Source of the DNA: Geomobilibacter sp964432205
GTDB taxonomy: Bacteria; Desulfobacterota; Desulfuromonadia; Geobacterales; DSM-12255
Assembly: GCA_964432205.1 (NCBI GenBank)
Contig: CAYSMK010000021.1
Coordinates: 1-64,000 of the forward strand
Length of the DNA: 64,000 bases
Direction: 5' to 3'
The first letter of the stretch is position 1. Each line of letters starts with the position of its first letter. Under the pieces are notes generated by a model. The model did no database searches. It was not told the DNA's origin and saw only the letters and a program-made list of their open reading frames with translations. Below, in pieces: positions 45,187 through 55,071 of the stretch. The position numbers and the translations under genes were made by a program.

Positions 45187-45852
45187 GTGCTAAAGTGGCA
45201 TAACATCTCGATCCTGGAACTGAAAAGGCATCTTGGGGTTGGCTATTCCGCAGCCTGGCGCGTGAAGCACAAACTTATGCAAGTCATGTATGAGCGCGAA
45301 GAAACAACCAAGCTTCATGGCCGCGTCGAAGTTGACGATGCATATCTTGGTGGTGAACACCCCGGGGGTAAGGTCGGGCGTGGTTCAGAAAACAAGACGC
45401 CTTTTATTGCAGCAATCCAGACCAATGCCAGCAACAATCCTGTATATGCCGTTTTTCGGCAAGTTGAGAGATTTAGCCTCGATGAGGTCACTTCCTGGGC
45501 CAAGCAGTCTTTAGTCCCTGATACCGTAGTGGTTTCTGATGGACTCGGTTGCTTCACAGCTGTAGAAAAGGCTGGCTGTATTCATCATCGTGAAGTTGTA
45601 GGTAAAAATCTAAAGAGCACCGACATGGAATGCTTCAATTGGATCAATACAATACTCGGCAATTTGAAGACCGCCATCAGCGGAACTTATCATGCCTTTG
45701 ACTTTGAGAAATACGGCTATCGCTATCTGACAGAATACCAGTACCGCTTCAACCGTCGGTTCAACCTGTCCACTATATTCACAAGACTAGTCTACGCCGC
45801 TACCCACACCGGGTGCCGTCCAGAAAGCTTTTTGCGCTTGGCCGCGAATTAG
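45187..45852 (+). pseudogene. IS1595-family transposase, N-terminally truncated
   Basis: The frame matches the catalytic part of ISXO2-type transposases: ELKRHLGVGYSAAWRVKHKLMQVM, then VDDAYLGGEHPG, VVSDGLGCF and NLKTAISGTYHAFDFEKYGYRYLTEYQYRFNRRF. About 100 N-terminal residues, including the usual zinc-finger, are missing, and no clear terminal inverted repeats are visible. It is therefore an old, inactive copy lying head to head with the OprP-type porin gene. Confidence 0.8.
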
Positions 45853-46535
45853 AACGAATCAGGTAAAGAAAAGCCCTTACGTGTGGTTGTCCGCCACCGG
45901 ACGAACGCAATGAAGGACTTGTTCATCTCCCCGTGTTTCTGCAGGTAAGAAGTAGCATCGTCACCCGGAATCATTAAATTTTGCATAAAATAACTGCTAG
46001 GAATGGACTTGTCAAGATATCACGTCGTAATTATCTGAATTTTACTTCGTTGTAACACGACCGTCACGTGCGTGATGGATGAGTTTTGTTATGATATCAA
46101 TGGATGAGGGCTGATCCGCAAGGTGCCTGAAGGAACAGCGAAATTTCGCACTTTGATAGTACGTGTGGGCGCCTCCACGGGCTCAAGAAATTGTAGCCCT
46201 CGTTCTCGCGCTCCTTTCGTGTGCCGGTCCATCATTATGCATACAATTGTGCAGGCGTCGCATTTTTCTGGGGCTGCCCGAAACGTTCAAACCAATGTAT
46301 TATTTTATAGTAAACGAATTGGCCGCCAAGCCTAACATGGCTTTTTTGCAAATAAAGCTGGACAGAGGATAGCGCAGCATGGTATGGAAAGATGCCATCG
46401 CGGCTGACCGAAATGCCGTTAAAGAGCCAGATGTATTTAGGATGCTAAAACAAGGTTTAAAGTTATATGTTTTTTTCGCTACCCGTCACATAAACCTGTA
46501 AGGGGGTGCTTACTCCCCCGTAGAGAAAGGTGAAC
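45853..46535. other. gene-poor, decayed intergenic region
   Basis: No convincing gene in 683 bases. The DNA is AT-richer than its surroundings. A 41-codon minus-strand frame (45849-45974) lacks a ribosome site. A GGGGG...CCCCC hairpin (about 46502-46519) lies just ahead of the lipoprotein gene and could affect its expression. I looked for a c-di-GMP (GEMM) riboswitch and did not see its conserved core. Confidence 0.5.
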
Positions 46536-47132
46536 ATGCAACCCGTCAAAATATTCCGTAATAATCTGAGCTGTCGAATGCTTGCCATTTTGTTGTTTGC
46601 CACGGCCGCCGGTTGCGCAAGCACAAAAGCCCAATCGCCCGGACCGAATGATTATGTGGAAGTACCCAATCCCGCACTTACCATGTCCCCCAATGCTCCC
46701 GAGACGATCTGGGTACCGCGACGGTATGTGGAAAGCGGAGTTCCGCGCGGTGGTGAGTTGGCGAAGCGTGGATATGAGGCTGTTACTGGTAGCGGTGCCG
46801 CCACCGCAACTCCCTCTCCCGCGGTCACGGCCCAGCAGGCGGGGATAACCGGGCTGGCCGGGAAGCCCGCAGCTTTTATTCCCAGGTTTGGTTTGGTAGT
46901 GGCGGTGGATGGCGAGAAGATCTACTTCAATGTTGGCAGGGAGGCCGGCATTGCTCCGGGGCAGATGCTGAAAATATATCGGGGAGGAACCATTGTCGAA
47001 GGGCTCGGTCTTGCCCAGGGAGAGCTGGTTGGAACCGTCGAAGTTGTTGGCTATGTCGGCGCAAAGGGCAGCTACGGCCTTATCAAACCGGGAGGACAGG
47101 TGCGGCTAAATGACTTGGTAGGGGTTGAATAA
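46536..47132 (+). CDS. outer-membrane or periplasmic lipoprotein beside the OmpJ-like porin
   Basis: A 198-residue lipoprotein. The signal peptide ends in the lipobox A-A-G-C (LLFATAAGCAS). The C-terminal domain (FGLVVAVDGEKIYFNVGREAGIAPGQMLKIYRGG...VGTVEVVGYVGAKGSYGLIKPGGQVRLNDLV) looks like the small beta-domain seen at the C-terminus of FlgT-type proteins. The ATG at 46536 has AAAGG upstream; a GTG six bases earlier is less likely. It lies 130 bases ahead of the OmpJ-like porin gene, in the same direction, so the two may work together in the outer membrane. Confidence 0.7.
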   Translation: MQPVKIFRNNLSCRMLAILLFATAAGCASTKAQSPGPNDYVEVPNPALTMSPNAPETIWVPRRYVESGVPRGGELAKRGYEAVTGSGAATATPSPAVTAQQAGITGLAGKPAAFIPRFGLVVAVDGEKIYFNVGREAGIAPGQMLKIYRGGTIVEGLGLAQGELVGTVEVVGYVGAKGSYGLIKPGGQVRLNDLVGVE

Positions 47133-47262
47133 CCTGAGTACTCCGACCGGCACTTTGCAGAAAGACAAGGAGGTGAACCATCATAACTTAACTCGATCAG
47201 GCACTGCGGGAATCTGTAATTACATTTCCACACTACGAAAAAAATGAAATGAGGAGGTGTTC

Positions 47263-48618
47263 ATGATTAAAAAGATCTCGGTTTCGATTGCTACCAGTCT
47301 GCTGCTTGTGTCTCCGGCCCTTAGCCAGGAAGTCCCCCAGGTGGCACCGCCAAACTACAATTGCGATTTCCAGCCGAGCTGTGAGGTGGCCCCCGGTATT
47401 TACGGCAGGATGGGCTCCCCGGCAAAGAGTAAATTCGATCTCTCTATCGGCGGCTTCGTAAAATTGGACTATGCCTATAACTCCGTAAACTTGGGGAACA
47501 ATGGTGCCTTGGGGGCGTTACAGCCTGGTATTCCCAAGAGTAGTTCCGTAGCCGGACAGCAGGACCAGTCGATCTTTACGGCCCGCCAGTCCCGGTTCTG
47601 GCTCAAGGTTGCCGGTCCTACGTTTCTGAGGGCCAAAACCGGCGCACTCATAGAGGCGGATTTCTACGGTACTGGCGCAGCCAACCAGTCCGCGAACCAG
47701 TCCGCTACCATGAGGCTGCGTCTTGCGCAGGCGACCCTGGACTGGGCCGATACCCAGGTGCTGTTTGGCCAAGCGTACGATATTTTCGGTCCGTATGTTG
47801 GGTCAACGGTTGATTTCGGTTCCGGGGCAACCACGGGTTCTCCTAACAATCCGCGGGTGCCGCAGATTCGGGTGACCCAGAAGGTGGATCTCGGTTCCGG
47901 CACGGCACTGAAACTGGTTGCCGGTGTGCAGAACCCGGTACAGGATGCTAATTTACAAACCGGAACAGGGAGCGATTCATGGGGGTCGATGTTAAACATG
48001 GCCGGTCAGGCGATGTTGGTCAGTAAAGCCCTCGGTGTTTCGCCGGGCTATTATGGCCTGCCGATGAATTCGCTGACTGCAGGCGTGTTCGGCCTCTACG
48101 GCAACCAGGACGTTGCGGGCGCTAAGAACCGGGTAAATAGCTGGGGGTATGGTTTTTACACGTTCGTCCCTGTACTGAAATCAAAAGACGGCAAGGACCG
48201 GACAATGACCGCCACATTTGAGGGACAGGCGTACATGGCGGCCAATCTGAGTTCCCCGGCCGGAATTGGCGCGACAGCCAAAGACGTGCTTGCGAACAAA
48301 TCACCGGCCAAGGGCTACGGCGTGGCAGCACAAGTCATTTTTTACCCCACTCAGAATCTTGGCCTTACCGCTGGTTATGGCAGACGAAATGCCTATAATT
48401 ATGCGAGCTATGCAGGGATCAACAATTTCGAAAAGTCAAACTCTCAGGTTTTTGTCAATGCTGCCTATGATCTGAATGCGGCGGTAAGGGTTGCTGCCGA
48501 GTATCAGAATATCAACACGCAGTACGGTAACGTGACGAACGGAGCAGGCAACCTGGCCGGACTGGCCGAGTCCGGTCATGCCAATATCGGACGCCTGGCA
48601 CTTTATTACTTCTTCTAG
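47263..48618 (+). CDS. ompJ: OmpJ-like porin
   Basis: A 451-residue outer-membrane porin with signal peptide (MIKKISVSIATSLLLVSPALS). The mature N-terminus has a Cys pair in NYNCDFQPSCE, then barrel strands (KSKFDLSIGGFVKLDYAYNS, FTARQSRFWLKVAGP, QATLDWADTQVLFGQAYDIFGP), and ends in LALYYFF. In G. sulfurreducens I recall ompJ lying beside methylmalonyl-CoA genes, as here, and OmpJ being needed for Fe(III) and Mn(IV) oxide reduction. The name rests on this context and general resemblance, not on an alignment. GAGGAGG sits five bases before the ATG. A strong terminator follows. Confidence 0.7.
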   Translation: MIKKISVSIATSLLLVSPALSQEVPQVAPPNYNCDFQPSCEVAPGIYGRMGSPAKSKFDLSIGGFVKLDYAYNSVNLGNNGALGALQPGIPKSSSVAGQQDQSIFTARQSRFWLKVAGPTFLRAKTGALIEADFYGTGAANQSANQSATMRLRLAQATLDWADTQVLFGQAYDIFGPYVGSTVDFGSGATTGSPNNPRVPQIRVTQKVDLGSGTALKLVAGVQNPVQDANLQTGTGSDSWGSMLNMAGQAMLVSKALGVSPGYYGLPMNSLTAGVFGLYGNQDVAGAKNRVNSWGYGFYTFVPVLKSKDGKDRTMTATFEGQAYMAANLSSPAGIGATAKDVLANKSPAKGYGVAAQVIFYPTQNLGLTAGYGRRNAYNYASYAGINNFEKSNSQVFVNAAYDLNAAVRVAAEYQNINTQYGNVTNGAGNLAGLAESGHANIGRLALYYFF

Positions 48619-48639
48619 TCTGGAGTTGTGAGGTAAATG

Positions 48640-48678
48640 AAACAGGCACCTCCCGGATCAATTGGGAGGTGCCTGTTT
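48640..48678. terminator. strong terminator between ompJ-like gene and mce
   Basis: A 15-bp stem AAACAGGCACCTCCC/GGGAGGTGCCTGTTT with a nine-base loop followed by T. Its symmetry allows it to work for both convergent genes. Confidence 0.9.
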
Positions 48679-48709
48679 TGTTTGAATTTGCGTTGGGTGT
48701 GGCCGTGTA

Positions 48710-49114
48710 TCAGTGGCCCGTTTGGCAAAGTTCGGTCAGGACGCCGGTACTGCTCTTGGGATGCACGAAGGCGATTCTGGTGTCATGGGCGCCATTTCTC
48801 GGCACGGCATCGATCATCCTGACACCGTCCTGTTGGAGCCCGGCGATTGCAGCCTCGATGTCGGCGACCTCGTAGGCGATGTGGTGGATGCCCGGACCGC
48901 TCTTTTCCAGGAACCTTGCAACCGGGCTGTCCGGTGAAGTCGGCTCCAGCAGTTCAATCTTCGATTCGCCAATCTGCAGCATGGCGACCCGCACCTTCTG
49001 CTCCGGCACCTCCTCCGCTCCTTTGAAGGCCATGCCGAGCTGGTCGCGGTAGAAGGGGAGGGTTTCATCGATGGATTGTACGGCAATACCTATGTGACTG
49101 ATTTTCTTAAGCAT
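48710..49114 (-). CDS. mce: methylmalonyl-CoA epimerase
   Basis: A 134-residue vicinal-oxygen-chelate enzyme that interconverts the (R) and (S) forms of methylmalonyl-CoA. It begins KKISHIGIAVQSIDETLPFYRDQLG and has SGPGIHHIAYEVADIEAAI and LTELCQ, which supply the metal-binding His, His and Glu residues. The start at 49114 matches the family; AAAGGA lies upstream. It is the last gene of the propionyl-CoA module and is separated from the mutase gene by the GxxExxY cassette. Confidence 0.93.
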   Translation of the reverse strand: MLKKISHIGIAVQSIDETLPFYRDQLGMAFKGAEEVPEQKVRVAMLQIGESKIELLEPTSPDSPVARFLEKSGPGIHHIAYEVADIEAAIAGLQQDGVRMIDAVPRNGAHDTRIAFVHPKSSTGVLTELCQTGH

Positions 49115-49134
49115 GAAAAAGTCCTTTTTAGAAT

Positions 49135-49573
49135 CCACCACGGAGACACGGAGACACGGAGAAATTCAGAGAACGAATCTTTTCAGGCCATCCTTCAACA
49201 GCGGAGCATTGAAGTTAAGGAGCAAGCCGGTCTTCACACCGGACAGGCGCAGATATGTCAATAATTGTGCTTCGTGCACCGGGAGAAGTTTCTCGATAGC
49301 TTTGAGCTCGACAATGACCCTGTTTTCGACAAGAAGGTCAAACCGGTAGGCACAATCAAGCGCTTTCCCCTTGTATGTCACGGGCAGCATCTTTTGCCGT
49401 TCATAGACCAGCCCCAGAGCATCAAGTTCATAGCACAGACACTCCTCATAGGCTGACTCAAGCAGGCCGGGACCTAATTGCCGATGAACCTCAATTGCCC
49501 CTTTGATAACGCTTTCGGTTATTTCCTCGTCTATCACTCAGACTTTCTCCGTGCCTCCGTGTCTCCGTGGTGG
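49135..49573. mobile_element. GxxExxY cassette with 29-base terminal inverted repeats
   Basis: CCACCACGGAGACACGGAG.. at 49135 onward is repeated in inverse orientation up to 49573; the two arms agree over about 29 bases with one mismatch and are built from CACGGAGA octads. The GxxExxY gene fills nearly all the space between them. The unit of about 440 bp sits between mce and the mutase gene, which are neighbours in the pathway. No target-site duplication is evident. Confidence 0.7.
49166..49537 (-). CDS. GxxExxY protein, PD-(D/E)XK nuclease superfamily
   Basis: A 123-residue protein named for the motif G24-L-L-E27-S-A-Y30. The following part has D67 in YRFDLLVENRVIVELKA, with E77 and K79 completing a D...ExK signature; Pfam places the family with PD-(D/E)XK nucleases. 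The biological role is unknown. It is intact, with no frameshift, and its stop codon lies beside the left terminal repeat, so the gene and the repeats look like one unit. The start is a standard ATG; the ribosome site is weak. Confidence 0.88.
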   Translation of the reverse strand: MIDEEITESVIKGAIEVHRQLGPGLLESAYEECLCYELDALGLVYERQKMLPVTYKGKALDCAYRFDLLVENRVIVELKAIEKLLPVHEAQLLTYLRLSGVKTGLLLNFNAPLLKDGLKRFVL

Positions 49574-49586
49574 GTTTTCAGGTTTA

Positions 49587-51242
<1,656 letters not shown>

Positions 51243-51273
51243 TGAATTCTCCTTCGATGGCGGTACATGACAA

Positions 51274-51326
51274 CATCCCCTTTACCCACGGCGATCAACC
51301 TGAATGCCGGCAGAGAAAAGGGGATG
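51274..51326. repeat. inverted repeat between the mutase and kinase-like genes
   Basis: CATCCCCTTT (51274-51283) pairs exactly with AAAGGGGATG (51317-51326). There is no T run, so it is an intercistronic hairpin rather than a clear terminator. Confidence 0.5.
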
Positions 51327-51356
51327 CAAGGGCATTTCATGAAGCTGTGGATGTGG

Positions 51357-51992
51357 TCAGAGGATGGCCTTGACCAGGGCCAGTGCTTCGTCAGTGATCT
51401 CATCCGGGTTTCTGGCCGTAGATGCATCGACCCTTACCCCGCGCCAGCGGTGGATTTCCTTGAGATAGAATTCTCGCATCTGCTGATAATATTCGAGACC
51501 ACCCTCGTGATGGATCTGCAGTACATCCTCGATCCGTTCATGGGCCTCTTCGGCCGGCACGTCGATGAAGATGGTCAGGTCGGGGTAGATCTCGTCTTCG
51601 AAAAGAAAGCCCCGGGATATCTTGTCCAGATGGCGCAGTACGTCGAAATGCTTCGTGTAGCCGTTCACCCAGGCATTGGCCAGCGAGGAGATACTCGACT
51701 GCTTGCAGAGCACGATCTTGTCCTGCTGCAGCGCCGGCTCGACGATGTTCTTGAAGATCTCGGCCCGCACTGCGCCCTCGAAAATGAAGTCGGCCCGGGG
51801 ATTTTTACCGAACGGCCAGTTGAGCATCGACGCCATGCCCAACTCCTGTACCCGCCCGGAGTCAGGATTGGCGCATTCGACAACGTCGTATTTCATTTCG
51901 ACCAGCGCCTTGTGCAAGGCGACGATGGCTGCCTTGACCTGCTGACCGGAGCCACTGATCCCCTCGATAACGATAAATTTCCCTTTTCTCAC
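51357..51992 (-). CDS. thymidylate-kinase-like protein with degenerate active site
   Basis: A 211-residue protein with the overall pattern of dTMP kinase: start KGKFIVIEGISGSG, a middle KIVLCKQSSISSLANAW and LTIFIDVPAEEAHERI. The Walker A lysine and following residue are Q17-Q18 (GISGSGQQ), and the usual DR(Y/F/W) motif reads CKQ, so normal phosphate transfer is unlikely. GTG start at 51992 with AGGAGG five bases upstream. It is conserved inside the propionyl-CoA operon between the mutase and carboxylase genes with short spacers. A regulatory or assembly role is possible; none is shown. Confidence 0.75.
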   Translation of the reverse strand: MRKGKFIVIEGISGSGQQVKAAIVALHKALVEMKYDVVECANPDSGRVQELGMASMLNWPFGKNPRADFIFEGAVRAEIFKNIVEPALQQDKIVLCKQSSISSLANAWVNGYTKHFDVLRHLDKISRGFLFEDEIYPDLTIFIDVPAEEAHERIEDVLQIHHEGGLEYYQQMREFYLKEIHRWRGVRVDASTARNPDEITDEALALVKAIL

Positions 51993-52036
51993 GGTATCCT
52001 CCTAGTAGTATCCATCCGTAACCTCACGGATGAAAA

Positions 52037-54916
52037 CTAGATGATGGCCTTCAGATAGGCGATGGTATTTTCCCGCTTCATCTGTTTGATCTCTTCCGGG
52101 TTCACTTCCACGAACTTCTCGTCAGGCGTGACCTTGAACAGCGGTTGCCCCTTCTGGACGATGCTGCCGTCCGCTCCCTGCATGATGGTCCGCTCAATGG
52201 TGCCGGAGAAGGTGGCCCGGACCGTGTTGAACATCTTCATGACCTCGATGATGTACAGGGCCTGGCCCTTTTCGAAATGCATCCCTTCGGTGACGAACGG
52301 CGGCAGGCCGGGGGCCTCCTGACCATAGTACATGCCGCCGCAGATGGCGACGATCTCGTCGGCCTTGGTGGCGGGCGGCGGTACCAGGACCTTCTTCATC
52401 CGGGTCTGCAGTTCGGCGTCGTGCAGATAGTCGGGGATCGTGACCTCCAGGTCGTCTTCCACCTTGAACGCCCAGAACTTGGTGTTGTCGGCAATGATGA
52501 ACAGCATGCCGAGCAGCTCCAGGCCGGCCTCGAATCCCATATGGGCGGACTGTATCTCCAGCCACTCTTCGGCAGAGAACCCTCCTTGGGGCTTTTCCTT
52601 CTCCAGCAGAGCCGAGAGCTTGTCGAACTCGTGCATCCCCAGCGTGAACCGTTCGGACAGGGTAGCATAAAAACGCAGGCCATCCTGGAGCAGGTCGTTG
52701 TCATGGCCCCAGATTACCTCGGCAGCCGGAGCGGCCGGATCAAAGGTCATGTTCAGGTACTCATAGGTGTCGGCCAGTATGACAAAGGGGTTGTCATGCC
52801 ATACCACTTTCCCCTTCTCCATGGTGAAGTTGTTCCGGTTGAGAGAGAGCCAGCCCGAGAGGAGGTGCGGATCCTCCAGCAGCCGGTCCATGGGGCGGGT
52901 AACCAGGGTCCCCTTGCGGTCGAGGATCTGCGACATGCTCTTGCCGATGGTGGCGTCGTCCGGGAACTGCTCGGCCATCTTCTTGGCGTAGTGCTTCTTC
53001 AGCTGTAAAAATGCCGCTACCGTGTCGAGCTTGCTGGCCTCTTCCTTCAACTGGCCGACCAGGGTGAGGTACGGCACGACAAAACGGGTAGTCGGCTTGG
53101 CCATGACGTTCTGACCGAGGAACCAGTTGACCAGACCGTAGTGGAACTCCAGGTTGGTGGCCAGGTCGGAGCCGCGGAGCGTGGTCTTGCCGAGCACCTT
53201 TGACAGATGCAGGTAACTGGCGAGCCGGTCCTCCCCCTTGGTGAGGAGCAGGGCGATGTTGGAGTCGTAGGCACCGGCCACCTTGTAACGCATGAACATG
53301 CCGGTGTCCGGGTTCACCAGGCAGATCCCCTGGTCGTCGCGGATCTCGCCTTCGATCGGCGCGGACCAGTAACGGATCATGCCGCCGGCGTGGGGTGACA
53401 GTGACGCATCGGTGGCGTTGAGGCGGGCCTCGGCGCTGGCGCCGAAGCGGGGAATCCGCTCCGGCTTGGGGAGCCGCTTCTTGTGTCGCGCCAGCAGGGC
53501 CATCGCCTCCACCAGTGACTCGACGATGAAGAAGTCGTTCTTGTCCTTGGGGTTGGTGAACTTGAGCGAGTAGCAGAGTTCGGACACCCGGTGCTCAACC
53601 TGGATCCGGGTGTTTACCTCCATGAAGTAGTAGCGGTCCCGGTCAACGATGCACTCGAAGGTGGAGGCGGAATCGAGCCCAACGGCCTGGCCGAACTTGG
53701 TGGAGTCCTCCTCCATCCTTTTCAGCACCTTCAGGTCGCTCTCCAGCGCCTTCACCTCGGCCTTGCGACCCGCCTGCTTGGCCTTTTCGATGGCCAGGGC
53801 CAGACTTTCCTGGGTCACGGAGATTTCCAGCAGCTTCTGTTCGTGCATCTGCAGGGAGCAGTCGCGGCCACCCAGCGAGACGCACCACTCGCCATTTCCC
53901 AGCAGCTGGATCTCGTTGTGGCGGGTCTGCTCGATGTTCAGCTCGACCAGCACGTTCTTGTTGTCACCGATGCCGTTGGCCTTGACCTCGTTGAGCACTT
54001 CCCGCACCAGGGTCGGGGTTTCGGCTGCCGCGTCCTTGATCTGCTTTTCGGTCGGGTTCTTGGCCGTCAACAGCGAGGCGCCGAGAATCCTCTGCCCCTT
54101 GCCGCCGCCGCCGCCGATCGCCTTGAGGCGGATCCTGCTCCCCGGGTACTCTTTGAACATGTTCACGACTTCGACCTGTACCTGGGCGGAGAGCTCCTCA
54201 ATGGAGTAGAGATCGAGCCCCTTTTCGTAGGAGGCGTAGAGGATCTGGTCAGCCAGGTCCTCCAAGGAGAGCTTGGCATCCTTCAGCAGCTTGGCGTCCA
54301 GCTCGATCCCCTCGGCCTTGGCCAGGGCCAGCAGCTTCTCCCGGGTCGGGTGCTTCTTGACCAGGGTGCGGGCCGTGACGTTGTTGATGCCCGGCGTAAC
54401 GCTGACTCCCACCTGGAGGGCGGTCCGCTTGGCTTCGTCCTTCTTGCCGGCATCGGCCTGGGTCCGGGAGTTGGGGCCGATGAACGACAGGCCGGCCTTT
54501 TCGATCTCGGCAACGAACTCCTCGTCCTCGGCCATGAAGCCATAGCCGGCGAACACGGAGTCGTAGTTGTTGTCCTTGGCAATCTGGATGATCTGGCCGA
54601 TCCGTTCGACCCGCTCTTCCTTGCTGGCACCGGTATAGTCGGGTACGCGGTGGACACGGGTGGAATCGGTCAGCTGGCGCAGTTCGGGGGCAAGGGCGTT
54701 GGCGTAGACGATGGAGTCCTTCTCGGAGAGGAGGATGCCGTAATGGGATATCCCCATCTCTTCAAAGACATCCATGGCCTCTTTCCTGATCGGGCCACGG
54801 CAGACAATGAGGGGTTTCAGGTCCTCACAGGCGAACGTGCGGACCCATTCGGATGGGGAGTTGCCCAGGCGGCGGTCCCGGTGAATAAGAGGGTTGTTCA
54901 TGTACAGGTCGGTCAT
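52037..54916 (-). CDS. acyl-CoA (propionyl-CoA) carboxylase, biotin carboxylase plus BCCP
   Basis: A 959-residue protein. The N-terminal biotin carboxylase domain has KPLIVCRGPIRKEAMDVFEEMG, FIGPNSRTQADAGKKDEAK, IRLKAIGGGGGKGQRI, EIQLLGNGEWCVSLGGRDCSLQ and YYFMEVNTRIQVEHRVSE; the C-terminal biotin carrier has EVMKMFNTV with the biotinylated lysine at about 894. An insertion of about 75 residues precedes the glycine-rich ATP loop, and a long region of about 300 residues separates the two ends. Together with the carboxyltransferase encoded next to it, it should carboxylate propionyl-CoA. The ATG follows GGAG. Confidence 0.85.
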   Translation of the reverse strand: MTDLYMNNPLIHRDRRLGNSPSEWVRTFACEDLKPLIVCRGPIRKEAMDVFEEMGISHYGILLSEKDSIVYANALAPELRQLTDSTRVHRVPDYTGASKEERVERIGQIIQIAKDNNYDSVFAGYGFMAEDEEFVAEIEKAGLSFIGPNSRTQADAGKKDEAKRTALQVGVSVTPGINNVTARTLVKKHPTREKLLALAKAEGIELDAKLLKDAKLSLEDLADQILYASYEKGLDLYSIEELSAQVQVEVVNMFKEYPGSRIRLKAIGGGGGKGQRILGASLLTAKNPTEKQIKDAAAETPTLVREVLNEVKANGIGDNKNVLVELNIEQTRHNEIQLLGNGEWCVSLGGRDCSLQMHEQKLLEISVTQESLALAIEKAKQAGRKAEVKALESDLKVLKRMEEDSTKFGQAVGLDSASTFECIVDRDRYYFMEVNTRIQVEHRVSELCYSLKFTNPKDKNDFFIVESLVEAMALLARHKKRLPKPERIPRFGASAEARLNATDASLSPHAGGMIRYWSAPIEGEIRDDQGICLVNPDTGMFMRYKVAGAYDSNIALLLTKGEDRLASYLHLSKVLGKTTLRGSDLATNLEFHYGLVNWFLGQNVMAKPTTRFVVPYLTLVGQLKEEASKLDTVAAFLQLKKHYAKKMAEQFPDDATIGKSMSQILDRKGTLVTRPMDRLLEDPHLLSGWLSLNRNNFTMEKGKVVWHDNPFVILADTYEYLNMTFDPAAPAAEVIWGHDNDLLQDGLRFYATLSERFTLGMHEFDKLSALLEKEKPQGGFSAEEWLEIQSAHMGFEAGLELLGMLFIIADNTKFWAFKVEDDLEVTIPDYLHDAELQTRMKKVLVPPPATKADEIVAICGGMYYGQEAPGLPPFVTEGMHFEKGQALYIIEVMKMFNTVRATFSGTIERTIMQGADGSIVQKGQPLFKVTPDEKFVEVNPEEIKQMKRENTIAYLKAII

Positions 54917-54955
54917 TGGTATCTATCTCCAATTCAAAGAATAAGATAAATTCGA

Positions 54956-55059
54956 TTCAACACAGAGGCGCAGAGGACACAGAGAAAACCGTTTTGTCCA
55001 ATATCGGCCTGTTCGGCATAGTTTTGTGCCTTTGCAGTTCTCTGTGTCTCTGTGTTGAA
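54956..55059. mobile_element. gene-less inverted-repeat element related to the GxxExxY cassette ends
   Basis: The left arm TTCAACACAGAGGCGCAGAG.. (54956-54989) faces the right arm GTTCTCTGTGTCTCTGTGTTGAA (55037-55059). The arms are built from CACAGAG-type octads, like the CACGGAGA arms of the cassette at 49135-49573. The 104-base element carries no gene and lies between the two carboxylase genes of the same operon, so it resembles a miniature or deleted version of such a cassette. Confidence 0.6.
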
Positions 55060-55071
55060 CTAGATATGCCT

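Noticed and set aside
45181..45194. TTTAGCGTGCTAAA palindrome between the OprP-type porin and the IS1595 fragment
   Set aside because: It is short and lies at the truncation point of the IS; it could be chance or an IS end, with no second copy to support an operator.
45849..45974. 41-codon minus-strand frame (starts MIPGDDATSYLQKHGEMN)
   Set aside because: It looks slightly protein-like but has no ribosome site, no recognised family and lies at the edge of a decayed IS, so I did not call it.
46123..46372. Two overlapping small plus-strand frames in the gene-poor region
   Set aside because: No ribosome sites, no motif, and composition like non-coding DNA.
49135..49573. Tandem CACGGAGA units considered as a CRISPR array
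   Set aside because: Units are eight bases with no spacers of constant length; the arms are inverted, not direct, and enclose a gene.
51243..51356. Cobalamin riboswitch near the mutase gene
   Set aside because: I looked for the B12-box and the paired elements and found only a simple 10-bp inverted repeat.
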